A stretch of 64,000 nucleotides of DNA from Dictyoglomus sp. NZ13-RE01. Lineage in GTDB: Bacteria; Dictyoglomota; Dictyoglomia; Dictyoglomales; Dictyoglomaceae. The notes under the pieces are model-generated. The model saw only the letters and a program-made list of their open reading frames with translations, did not search any database and was not told the origin of the DNA. How positions within the stretch are numbered: the first letter of the stretch is position 1; every line of letters starts with the position of its first letter. The stretch lies in the NCBI GenBank assembly GCA_002878375.1, contig NIRF01000010.1, positions 4,392 through 68,391 of the forward strand, in the 5' to 3' direction. Both the position numbers and the translations under genes were made by a program. Shown here piece by piece: positions 1-7,528 of this stretch.

Positions 1-809
1 TCCCAAACATGAACGTGGAAAGGAATATTGCTTTCCCCATGAATATTGCCAAAAAACCAAAAGAAGAGATAGATAGAAAAGTAAAAGAGCTTTTAGATTT
101 AGTTAAGCTTCCAGGATTTGAAAAAAGAAAAATTACAGAACTTTCAGGAGGGCAAAAACAAAGAATTGCCCTTGCAAGAGCATTAGCAAGAGAGCCTAAA
201 GTTTTACTTTTGGATGAGCCTTTAGCAGCCTTAGATGCAAAGGTGAGATTAGAACTTAGGGTTGAAATAAAAAAGATACAGCAGAAAATTGGAACAACAA
301 TGGTCTATGTTACCCATGATCAGGAAGAAGCCCTTTCCATCTCTGATAGGATCGCAGTTATGAATCATGGAGTTATATATCAGGTGGGTACACCAACAGA
401 AATTTATAATAATCCTTCCCATCCTTTTGTGGCACATTTTGTAGGTATCATGAACTTTCTTAATGGTAAAGTATCAGAAAATGGGGATGGAATAATATTA
501 GGAGGAAAATTCTTTGCTTTCAAAGATGAAAAAATTAAGAATTTGAAAAATAAAGAGGTCCTTGTTGCTATAAGACCTGAAAGAGCCTATCTAAGTAATA
601 GAGTTTCAAATTCTTTGGATATATTTATACCTGGAAAAATAACTGTGGTTAACTTTATAGGTTCCATCGTAAGAGTAGAGCTGGAACTCCCAGAAAATCA
701 AGTATTCACTATAGACATGAGACCCGAAGAATTTTCAAGGGTAAATATATCTGAGGATCTTTATGTAGTTTTCTCTCCAAGCTCCACTATTATTTTTGAA
801 AAAGAGTAA
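1..809 (+). CDS. ABC transporter ATP-binding protein (5' end outside window)
   Basis: This is the energising ATPase of an ABC importer, cut by the window edge. The reading frame stays open upstream of the first ATG (base 9), whose residues match the interior of the domain just after the Q-loop, so the true start and Walker A lie before base 1. Counting from base 9 it shows the LSGGQ signature (45-49), Walker B VLLLDEP (65-71), the H-loop His103 in VTHDQEEA, and a C-terminal TOBE-like regulatory domain from about residue 170. This is the PotA/FbpC/MalK architecture. It sits 75 bases before a binding protein and two permeases, so it most likely powers that importer. It could also serve the ATPase-less sugar importers further along; that is inference. 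Confidence 0.9.
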   Translation, partial: PNMNVERNIAFPMNIAKKPKEEIDRKVKELLDLVKLPGFEKRKITELSGGQKQRIALARALAREPKVLLLDEPLAALDAKVRLELRVEIKKIQQKIGTTMVYVTHDQEEALSISDRIAVMNHGVIYQVGTPTEIYNNPSHPFVAHFVGIMNFLNGKVSENGDGIILGGKFFAFKDEKIKNLKNKEVLVAIRPERAYLSNRVSNSLDIFIPGKITVVNFIGSIVRVELELPENQVFTIDMRPEEFSRVNISEDLYVVFSPSSTIIFEKE

Positions 810-819
810 GGGGGGTGAT
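810..819 (+). promoter_or_regulatory. Orphan Shine-Dalgarno-like sequence after a stop codon
   Basis: GGGGGGTGAT directly abuts the TAA of the ATPase gene, but the following binding-protein gene uses a different ribosome site about 50 bases downstream. No convincing start codon is spaced correctly behind it. Confidence 0.35.
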
Positions 820-884
820 ATAGAAAAAAATGGAAATTTTCCGTTTAGAGCTTCAAAATAATAAAAAAGGAGGGAAAAGGAAAA

Positions 885-1994
885 ATGAAAAAGCTAATAT
901 TAATTACCATTTTATTAGTTTCTCTCATTGTTTTTAGTTCCTCTGGTCAACAATGGACGTGGGATCAGATTTCAAAAGATCTACCTGAGGAGTTAAATAC
1001 TCCTATCATTCGTGCTCTTTGGGAGAAAGCTATAAAAGAAGGAGGAGTAATTTTCTCCTATGGTATGCCCGATATATGGGCAAATTATGGAGGAATATTT
1101 GCAGAGTTTAAGAGATTATTTAAGATAGAGCACTCAGACATTGATATGGGAAGCTCCATAGTACTTGCAAGAATGACAGAAGAAAATGCAAGCAAGAATG
1201 ATATTGCAGACTTGAAGCCATCTCTTGCTCAAGAATTGGCAAAAAGAGGATTAACTTCCAACTACAAGCCTCGTTTATGGTACCTAATCCCTTCAAATCA
1301 GAGGGGACAAGCAGATAATGGCAGTGTATGGCAAGCTGGATATAGAGGAACCTTAGGCTTCATTGTTAATACAACTATTGTAAAGAAAGTTCCAAGAAGA
1401 TGGAAAGATCTACTGGACCCTCAATATAAAGGATTGTTAGAATATCTTGACCCAAGAGCTACAGGAACAGGAGTAAATACAGTAGAAGCAATATCATACG
1501 CAGTAAGTGGTGATCCATATAACTATCAAGCAGGAATAGACTTTTTGAAGAAACTACACGATATGGGAGTTGTACTTTCTGTGGAACCTAAGGTAGAAGT
1601 GGCAAAATTCCAAAGAGGAGAAACAGGAATATTAGTCAACTTTGACTATAACTTAATGAAATGGAAGAATGAGTTAGGGGTTCCATCAGAAATTGTAATT
1701 CCTGAAGATGGAACTGTTGCTTCTGGTGGAGGAATAATTATGGCAAAGAATGCTCCCCATCCAAATACAGCAAAGTTATTCATGGAATTTATCTTCTCAA
1801 AGTATGGGCAATCATTATTCTATGAAGGATATGTAACTCCAATTATACCTAATATTCCTGTACCTGAGAGATTAAAAGATAAATTACTACCTCCATCCGC
1901 TTACAAGAAAGTAGTATTTGTAAATTATACCAAAGATGCAGAAATAACTCCAAAACTTCAAGAATACTATAACAAAGTGATTGGAGGTAAATAA
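885..1994 (+). CDS. Extracellular solute-binding protein (Fe3+/polyamine/phosphonate-type family)
   Basis: This is a 369-residue secreted substrate-binding protein. A basic start (MKK) and hydrophobic core to about residue 21 form a signal peptide; no lipobox cysteine is seen. The body, with an NTTIVKKVPRRWKDLLDPQYKG stretch and a late SGGGIIMAKNAPHPNTAKLFMEF stretch, resembles the family-1/13 binding proteins for ferric iron, thiamine, polyamines or 2-aminoethylphosphonate. The substrate cannot be set from sequence alone. The start is supported by AAGGAGGG about 10 bases upstream. It lies between its ATPase and two permeases; a strong hairpin follows it. Confidence 0.85.
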   Translation: MKKLILITILLVSLIVFSSSGQQWTWDQISKDLPEELNTPIIRALWEKAIKEGGVIFSYGMPDIWANYGGIFAEFKRLFKIEHSDIDMGSSIVLARMTEENASKNDIADLKPSLAQELAKRGLTSNYKPRLWYLIPSNQRGQADNGSVWQAGYRGTLGFIVNTTIVKKVPRRWKDLLDPQYKGLLEYLDPRATGTGVNTVEAISYAVSGDPYNYQAGIDFLKKLHDMGVVLSVEPKVEVAKFQRGETGILVNFDYNLMKWKNELGVPSEIVIPEDGTVASGGGIIMAKNAPHPNTAKLFMEFIFSKYGQSLFYEGYVTPIIPNIPVPERLKDKLLPPSAYKKVVFVNYTKDAEITPKLQEYYNKVIGGK

Positions 1995-2004
1995 TCAGAA
2001 GTTT

Positions 2005-2036
2005 GGGAGGGGAATTTTTCCCCTCCCTTATTTTTC
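2005..2036 (+). terminator. GC-rich hairpin with U-tract between binding protein and permease
   Basis: A perfect 10-base-pair stem (GGGAGGGGAA at 2005-2014 with TTCCCCTCCC at 2018-2027) and a 3-base loop are followed by TTATTTTT. It looks like an intrinsic terminator working as an attenuator inside the operon, so that the binding protein is made in excess over the permeases. Confidence 0.8.
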
Positions 2037-2055
2037 TAAGGAGGCCTTTAGAATT

Positions 2056-2886
2056 ATGTTAAAAAAATCATTATTAATATTTCTTCTCTCTCCAATAGTT
2101 ATATTTATATTGCTTTTTATCATCTATCCATACATAAATATACTTGTAAATAGTTTTAAAACGCAGTGGACAAATGAATGGACTTTGAAAAACTGGAAAA
2201 ATGTTTTTACCTATCCTCAGTATATTAATGCATTAAAAAATTCTATCCTTTTTGCAGGAAGTTCTACGCTAATTTCCGCCATATTTGGATCTTTAATAGG
2301 GTGGATCTCTCTTAGACTTTCTGATAAGAGTATAGATACCATAAGGTCCATTTTTTCAATTCCCATGACCCTTTCAGGACTTGTAGTTGCTTTCTCCTTT
2401 ATGGTGCTTTTGGGTAGATCTGGAATATACAATACTCTTGTCTCTCTTTTAGGATTAGAATTTCTACATTTCAATCTCTATTCATGGGAGGGACTTTTGG
2501 TTGTCTACGCTTTTTATAACATTCCTCTTTTCTCTATAACAATGATAAGTATATTTAGAAATTTGGATATAAGTTTAGTAGAGGCTGCAAGAAATCTTGG
2601 TGCTAATAGAATACAAACATGGATTCATGTTATAATTCCCAATTTAGCTCCTGGATTTGTAGCTGCAACAGCATTAGTTTTTGCAAGTATGATGGGAGCC
2701 TTTGGAACTGCCCTTGCTCTAACAGGTCTTTCTAAGATTCTACTTTCTCTTCTTATCTGGTCTACCGCCTCGGAAAGTAATTTTAACATTCCTCAGGCAA
2801 ATGCGTTAGCCATTCTTTTGGGCTTAACCATTTATATTACTCTCTATATCTTCATGAAAATTGAGAAAAAATTAAAAGGGGAATAA
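2056..2886 (+). CDS. ABC transporter permease
   Basis: This is an inner-membrane permease subunit of 276 residues with about six hydrophobic helices and the cytoplasmic EAA loop (EAARNLGANRIQTW, near residue 175) that contacts the ATPase. The reading frame is open back to 1981, but the ATG at 2056 is preferred because it follows TAAGGAGG at a good distance and begins right at the first membrane helix; the upstream extension is read through the terminator hairpin. It forms the transporter with the next gene. Confidence 0.88.
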   Translation: MLKKSLLIFLLSPIVIFILLFIIYPYINILVNSFKTQWTNEWTLKNWKNVFTYPQYINALKNSILFAGSSTLISAIFGSLIGWISLRLSDKSIDTIRSIFSIPMTLSGLVVAFSFMVLLGRSGIYNTLVSLLGLEFLHFNLYSWEGLLVVYAFYNIPLFSITMISIFRNLDISLVEAARNLGANRIQTWIHVIIPNLAPGFVAATALVFASMMGAFGTALALTGLSKILLSLLIWSTASESNFNIPQANALAILLGLTIYITLYIFMKIEKKLKGE

Positions 2887-2889
2887 AAT

Positions 2890-3672
2890 ATGAAAAGTAG
2901 ATTTCTGGACTATATAATAGTTTTATTAGCAATTTCCTATGTTTTAATCCCATTATCCATGCCAATTATTTATTCCTTTAGTGTTTTCTGGCAAGGGCTC
3001 TTTCCACAAGGGTTTACTTTAAAATGGTATTCTTTCTTGTATAATAACCCAAAGATTACGCCATCTTTAACCATCTCACTAATAGTTGCTATAAGTGCTG
3101 TTATCCTGAATATTATTGTTGTAGTTCCTGGTGTTTACGGAATTAACCATATCCCAAACCAAAGATTAAAATATTTGTTTAGACAGTTATTTTCTATTCT
3201 ACCTTTGATATTTCCTCCATTAATTATAGGTTTGGGGCTTCTCCAAAGCTTCAATAAGCCTCCATTACAAATTTCAGGCACAATCTATATGGTTATAATT
3301 GCCCATTCTCTTTTAGGATTTCCCTTTATGTTTAGAAATGTTGATGCAGCCCTTAGAACTATAGATGAGGTTACACTTTCTGAAGCAGCAGCAAGTTTGG
3401 GTGCAAATTTTTGGCAAAGAATGAGACACGTAATAATACCTAATATAATGCCTGGAATCCTTTCGGGCTCTCTTCTTGTATTTGCCATATCTTTTGGAGA
3501 GTTCGAAGTAACAAGCATGGTAGCAGGTTTTAACACAAGAACTCTTCCTTTGGTTCTTTTCCAACAACTTAGAGATGATTTCAGAGTTGCAAGTGCCATG
3601 ACCGCCTTTCTTGTGTATATCTCTCTTCTTGCCTTTACTTCCATAACTATCATAGGAAGAAAATTTAAGTAA
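2890..3672 (+). CDS. ABC transporter permease
   Basis: This is the second permease of the same importer, 260 residues, starting 3 bases after the previous stop. It has several membrane helices and an EAA loop (EAAASLGANFWQRM, near residue 164). It resembles PotC/FbpB-half-type permeases. Together with the ATPase, binding protein and first permease it completes a four-component importer. The next gene begins 12 bases downstream, suggesting one transcript. Confidence 0.88.
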   Translation: MKSRFLDYIIVLLAISYVLIPLSMPIIYSFSVFWQGLFPQGFTLKWYSFLYNNPKITPSLTISLIVAISAVILNIIVVVPGVYGINHIPNQRLKYLFRQLFSILPLIFPPLIIGLGLLQSFNKPPLQISGTIYMVIIAHSLLGFPFMFRNVDAALRTIDEVTLSEAAASLGANFWQRMRHVIIPNIMPGILSGSLLVFAISFGEFEVTSMVAGFNTRTLPLVLFQQLRDDFRVASAMTAFLVYISLLAFTSITIIGRKFK

Positions 3673-3684
3673 GGAGTTTTAAAG

Positions 3685-4398
3685 ATGCCGGATGTATATG
3701 CTCATATTATATGTGCAGATTTAGTAGCAAAGAATTTTAAATTAAAGTTGGATGACATGGAGAAAAAACTTTTATACTTTGGTTCCCAAGGACCAGACAT
3801 AATAAGCTTTATATATCCAGATCTTTCGGAAAAAATGCACGGATATTATGAAGATTTCTTAAAAATTATGTTATCAAAATCAGAATTTCTACCTCTTTAT
3901 ATAGGATATCTATCCCATTTCAATCTTGATAAGATGTGCCATCCTATAATTGAATCCTATTCTGATTCTATGGAGGATCATCTTGCAATAGAAGCCTATT
4001 TGGATCAGGTCATAGTTAAACTATATTGGGATAAAGATATTAAAGATTTAGATCTTTCCCATTATATCCCATACGAAATACCATCTAATATAGCTTCCTT
4101 TATTTCACAAGTTATATATGATATCTATGCCTTCAGATTGCCTTTAGGATTCTGGGAGAATGCCCTGAGGAATTATCATGAGATATATAAAGAAGCCTCA
4201 AAAGGAAGAAGTAATCTAATTAAGTATTCTGAAAATCCGTTAAGCTCACTGGAGGAGATTTTAGGGAAAAAAGATACAAAGTGTATTTTATTATCCTTTA
4301 GAGATGCTGTGAAAAATACAGTGTACGCTCTAAATAGTACATTCAAATTAACTCTTTTTAAGGGAGTGAAAATTAAAGATGAAAAAATTGAGTTCTAA
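3685..4398 (+). CDS. Zinc-dependent phospholipase C-like protein (PF00882-type)
   Basis: This 237-residue protein resembles the zinc-dependent phospholipase C / S1-P1-like helical family. It starts MPDVYAHIICADL, with the early His typical of zinc binding, followed by FGSQGPDIISF and GYLSHFNLDKMCHPII, the usual metal-site signature. There is no signal peptide, so it is probably cytoplasmic, unlike the secreted clostridial toxins of this family. Its actual substrate is unknown. It lies between two ABC importers in the same direction and its end overlaps the next permease by 20 bases, so it is co-translated with transporters and may act on what they import. Confidence 0.65.
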   Translation: MPDVYAHIICADLVAKNFKLKLDDMEKKLLYFGSQGPDIISFIYPDLSEKMHGYYEDFLKIMLSKSEFLPLYIGYLSHFNLDKMCHPIIESYSDSMEDHLAIEAYLDQVIVKLYWDKDIKDLDLSHYIPYEIPSNIASFISQVIYDIYAFRLPLGFWENALRNYHEIYKEASKGRSNLIKYSENPLSSLEEILGKKDTKCILLSFRDAVKNTVYALNSTFKLTLFKGVKIKDEKIEF

Positions 4399-5200
4399 GA
4401 AAAAATGGAATGTATTTGCTCATTTAATTTTAATAGTTTTCTCCCTTGCTATTTTATTCCCAATTTTTTGGGTATTTAGAACATCCCTTGCTCCAGAGGT
4501 TGTAGCTTATCAGTCAAAACTTAACTTCTCCCCAACCTCGGACAATTACAAAGATCTTTTTAATCGCAACAAATTTGGTAGAAATATAGTTAATAGTTTA
4601 ATAGTCTCTATAGTATCTACCATTTTAACAATAATTTTCTCTGCACCAGGAGCCTATGCCATAGTAAGGTATAGACCTGGAGGAAGTATAACACAATTTC
4701 TAATTTTAGGCACCGATCTGCTTCCACCCATAGTTATAGTTATCCCTCTTTTCACCCTATTTAGAAGCTTAAAATTAGTTAATACCCTTAGTGGTCTCAT
4801 TTTATCATATTTTGCCTTTAATATTCCTTTCCTTTTATGGATGCTTATGGGATATTTTGAAGGAATTCCTAAGGATTTGGAAGAAGCAGCTCTCATAGAT
4901 GGGGCAAATAGACTCCAAACCTTTATAAGGGTAATATTTCCTTTAGCAGCACCAGGAATTATGGCAGGAGCTGTTTTAGGTTTTATTATAAGTTGGAACG
5001 AATTCCTTTTTGCTTTAGTGTTATCAAGTGGAAAAACATCCACTATTCCTGTGGCTTTGGCAGCTCTCCAAACCTCTGCAGGTGTAAGGATTGGTAATGT
5101 CTCAGCAGGGGTAATTATTGCAATTTTACCCATGCTCCTAATTGGTCTTTCTATGCAGAAATATTTAGTCAGAGGGCTTACCTTTGGTGCCATAAAGTAA
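4379..5200 (+). CDS. Sugar ABC transporter permease, MalG-like
   Basis: This is a 273-residue carbohydrate-importer permease with six predicted helices and the EAA loop EEAALIDGANRLQTF near residue 166, typical of the MalG half. Its start lies inside the end of the preceding phospholipase-like gene, with AGGGAGTG in front. The operon order is unusual: MalG-like, then binding protein, then MalF-like. No ATPase gene accompanies this set. Confidence 0.88.
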   Translation: MKKLSSKKKWNVFAHLILIVFSLAILFPIFWVFRTSLAPEVVAYQSKLNFSPTSDNYKDLFNRNKFGRNIVNSLIVSIVSTILTIIFSAPGAYAIVRYRPGGSITQFLILGTDLLPPIVIVIPLFTLFRSLKLVNTLSGLILSYFAFNIPFLLWMLMGYFEGIPKDLEEAALIDGANRLQTFIRVIFPLAAPGIMAGAVLGFIISWNEFLFALVLSSGKTSTIPVALAALQTSAGVRIGNVSAGVIIAILPMLLIGLSMQKYLVRGLTFGAIK

Positions 5201-5207
5201 AATGAAG

Positions 5208-5217
5208 GGAGGTGGTA
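5208..5217 (+). promoter_or_regulatory. Orphan Shine-Dalgarno-like sequence after a stop codon
   Basis: GGGAGGTGGT lies 7 bases after the permease stop, while the downstream binding protein uses its own GGAGG site near 5260. The purpose is unknown. Confidence 0.3.
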
Positions 5218-5272
5218 AATATATTAAGTAATTTTAAGAAAAATAAAATAATCAAAAAAGGAGGAAGAAAGT

Positions 5273-6562
5273 ATGAAAAAGGGTCTTAAATATTTCCTTA
5301 TCTCATTAGTTTTTTCCCTATTAATAATTGGATTTTCCTTCTCACAAGGTATCACTTTACACATGCTAATGGAAGATGTTCCCGAGACCCACATTATCCA
5401 ACAACTTCTTCCAGATTTTGAAAAAAAGACAGGAATTAAAGTAGAGTTTGAGACTATTTTATACTCAGATATGCATCCAAAATTAGTACCACAACTTATG
5501 AGTCCTAACTGCCAGTATGATGTTCTTGAAGTTGATAATTACTGGGCAGGAGAGTTTCCAGCAGCAGGATGGTTGGAGCCTTTAGATGAGTATGTTAAGA
5601 GAAGCAATTTTGATCTTTCAGTATATATACCTTCCTCATTGGAAATGACTGGCTATTATAAGGGCAAACTTTATATGATTCCTATGTATAACTATGCTAT
5701 GGCTTTAATCTATCGTACCGATATCCTAAATGATCCGAAGATAAAGGCAAAATATAAAGAGATTAAAAAGAAAGACTTAACTCTACCTAAGACATTAGAT
5801 GAATATGTGGACCTTGCAAAGTTTTTGAAAAAGTATTTCGGAATTGATGGCTCCGCTATGCAAGCCCAAAGAGGAGATCCAATAGTAATGGAGTGGACCA
5901 ATTATCTATATGCCTTGGGCGGAAGCTATTATGATAAGAATTGGAAAACCACAATCAATGATTATCTTGGAGTAAAAGCCACAAATTTATATATTGATTG
6001 TTTAAAGAATGCAGCTCCATTAGGTGCTCTTTCCTTTAATTTGGATGATGCCTTTAGGGTAATGTCGCAAGGTAAGGCATTCAGCTATATAACTTATTGG
6101 TGGATGCTTCCTCAGCTTCAAGATCCTGAAAAGTCGGTAGTAGCAGGAAAGGTTGCAATAGCCCCAGTTCCTGGGAAAGGTGGTTTAAATGGTGGTTGGG
6201 GATGGGCAATTCCTAAGAATCTACCTAAGGAAAGAAAAGAAGCAGCATGGAAGTTCATAGAATGGGTTGAATCTTTTGAAATAGCAAAGAAGAGGGCATT
6301 AATGGGAGGAGCTCCAACAAGATATGATGTCTTTAAAGATCCTGATGTTTTAAAGAAATATCCAGAATATAAAATAGTTATGAAGGTTATAGAAACTGCA
6401 AGACCAGTCCCTGAATTTCAATATTCTGCAGAAATGATTGAGATAGTAGGAAGAGAACTCTCCTTAGCAGCAACAGGTGAAAAGGATGTAAAGAAGGCTT
6501 TAGATGATGCTGCCAAAGAATTAGATCAATTGGCTGTAAAGGCAGGTTTGAGAAAGAAATGA
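5273..6562 (+). CDS. Sugar ABC transporter substrate-binding protein
   Basis: This is a 429-residue secreted family-1 sugar-binding protein with a signal peptide of about 24 residues (MKKG, then a hydrophobic stretch ending FSFSQ). It contains the usual DFEKKTGIKVEFE opening, a YKGKLYMIPMYNYAMALIYR stretch and a C-terminal GGWGWAIPKN / AAWKFIEWV pattern seen in MalE/UgpB-like proteins. GGAGG precedes the ATG. Its last codons overlap the start of the MalF-like permease as ATGA. The substrate is not determinable. Confidence 0.88.
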   Translation: MKKGLKYFLISLVFSLLIIGFSFSQGITLHMLMEDVPETHIIQQLLPDFEKKTGIKVEFETILYSDMHPKLVPQLMSPNCQYDVLEVDNYWAGEFPAAGWLEPLDEYVKRSNFDLSVYIPSSLEMTGYYKGKLYMIPMYNYAMALIYRTDILNDPKIKAKYKEIKKKDLTLPKTLDEYVDLAKFLKKYFGIDGSAMQAQRGDPIVMEWTNYLYALGGSYYDKNWKTTINDYLGVKATNLYIDCLKNAAPLGALSFNLDDAFRVMSQGKAFSYITYWWMLPQLQDPEKSVVAGKVAIAPVPGKGGLNGGWGWAIPKNLPKERKEAAWKFIEWVESFEIAKKRALMGGAPTRYDVFKDPDVLKKYPEYKIVMKVIETARPVPEFQYSAEMIEIVGRELSLAATGEKDVKKALDDAAKELDQLAVKAGLRKK

Positions 6563-7485
6563 GCGTGAAAATTTTTAAGAAAAAAGGGGGAGAGGGGAAC
6601 CTCTCCCCCCTAAAAAGAGCAGAAAAGAGAGCAGGAATTTTCTTCCTTCTTCCTTCTCTATCCATATTGCTTCTTGTTATTATATTTCCATTAGCCTTTT
6701 CTCTTATTGTTAGTTTTTATAACTATACCTTTATAGAACCAGGATTCAATAAATTTGTGGGCTTTAAAAATTACTTAAAGATTTTTTCAGACCCATACTT
6801 TTGGAACTCTTTATGGGTTACTTTTAAATTCGTCTTTTTGGTTGTCTCCTTAGAGTTTTCTATTGGTTTCCTTATAGCATTAATGCTAAATAGAGATATT
6901 GCTTTTAAAGAAGTATACTATACTATTCTTACAATTCCTATGGTTATGTCTCCTGTTGCTGTAGCTCTTATTTGGAAAATGCTCCTACATCCTAACCTGG
7001 GAATAATAAACTTTCTTTTAGAAAAGATAGGTCTTTCTCCTATAGATTTCTTGGGAGAGAAAAATAATGCCTTTTGGTCTGTTCTTTTAGTAGATATATG
7101 GCAACAGGTATCCTTTATGATATTGATGCTTTTAGCAGGGCTTGTTTCTCTTCCTACTGATGTTTTTGAGGCTGCTGAGATTGATGGCACTTCTGAAATA
7201 CAAAAGTTCTTCTATATCACCCTTCCCCTTATGAAACCAGTAATCTTTGCTGCTATAACCCTAAGAATCATTTTTGCCTTTAGAACTTTTGACTTAGTTT
7301 ATATTCTTACCAGAGGGGGACCAGGGGTTGCAACAGATGTTCTAAGTTACTACGTATATAGACAGACCTTTATGGGACTTGATTTAAGCACGGCATCATC
7401 TGCATCCTATATACTATTAGGAATAGTAATGATCTTTATCGTGCTAATCTTTAAAACTATTTTTAGAAGAAGCTTTGAATATTAA
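6559..7485 (+). CDS. Sugar ABC transporter permease, MalF-like
   Basis: This is a 308-residue permease with an EAA loop (EAAEIDGTSEIQKF) near residue 205 and a GGPG stretch typical of MalF-type subunits. The ATG overlaps the stop of the binding-protein gene (ATGA), so translation is coupled; the only other near in-frame start is the GTG two codons later. As a consequence the N-terminal codons run through a GC-rich hairpin, encoding KGGEGNLSPL. It pairs with the MalG-like permease upstream. Confidence 0.88.
   Translation: MSVKIFKKKGGEGNLSPLKRAEKRAGIFFLLPSLSILLLVIIFPLAFSLIVSFYNYTFIEPGFNKFVGFKNYLKIFSDPYFWNSLWVTFKFVFLVVSLEFSIGFLIALMLNRDIAFKEVYYTILTIPMVMSPVAVALIWKMLLHPNLGIINFLLEKIGLSPIDFLGEKNNAFWSVLLVDIWQQVSFMILMLLAGLVSLPTDVFEAAEIDGTSEIQKFFYITLPLMKPVIFAAITLRIIFAFRTFDLVYILTRGGPGVATDVLSYYVYRQTFMGLDLSTASSASYILLGIVMIFIVLIFKTIFRRSFEY
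6586..6609 (+). other. GC-rich hairpin inside the start of a permease gene
   Basis: GGGGGAGAGG (6586-6595) pairs perfectly with CCTCTCCCCC (6600-6609) across a GGAA loop. It occupies the same place as the binding-protein/permease hairpins of the other importers, but lies within the coding sequence and lacks a U-tract. It may stabilise the upstream mRNA or slow ribosomes. Confidence 0.65.
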
Positions 7486-7489
7486 AAAA

Positions 7490-7515
7490 GGGGATAGTCT
7501 AAAAAGACTATCCCT
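7490..7515. terminator. Terminator hairpin between convergent genes
   Basis: GGGATAGTCT (7491-7500) pairs with AGACTATCCC (7505-7514) around AAAA. Read on the minus strand the stem is followed by a run of T, so it best serves the GH31 gene; it may also stop the plus-strand transporter operon. Confidence 0.75.
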
Positions 7516-7528
7516 AAATTTAAAGTCT

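Noticed and set aside
831-938. Short frame starting at 831 behind the orphan GGGGGGTGAT
   Set aside because: The spacing is too long and it overlaps the start of the binding-protein gene in another frame.
1981-2055. N-terminal extension of the first permease
   Set aside because: It overlaps the previous stop and passes through the terminator hairpin; the ATG at 2056 has a proper ribosome site.
4654-5193. 179-residue minus-strand frame opposite the MalG-like permease
   Set aside because: It lies entirely within a clear permease gene and lacks a ribosome site or motifs.
5202-5231. Nine-codon frame starting 2 bases after the MalG-like stop
   Set aside because: It has no ribosome site of its own and the GGGAGGTGG it contains is more likely a purine-rich spacer; too short to support.
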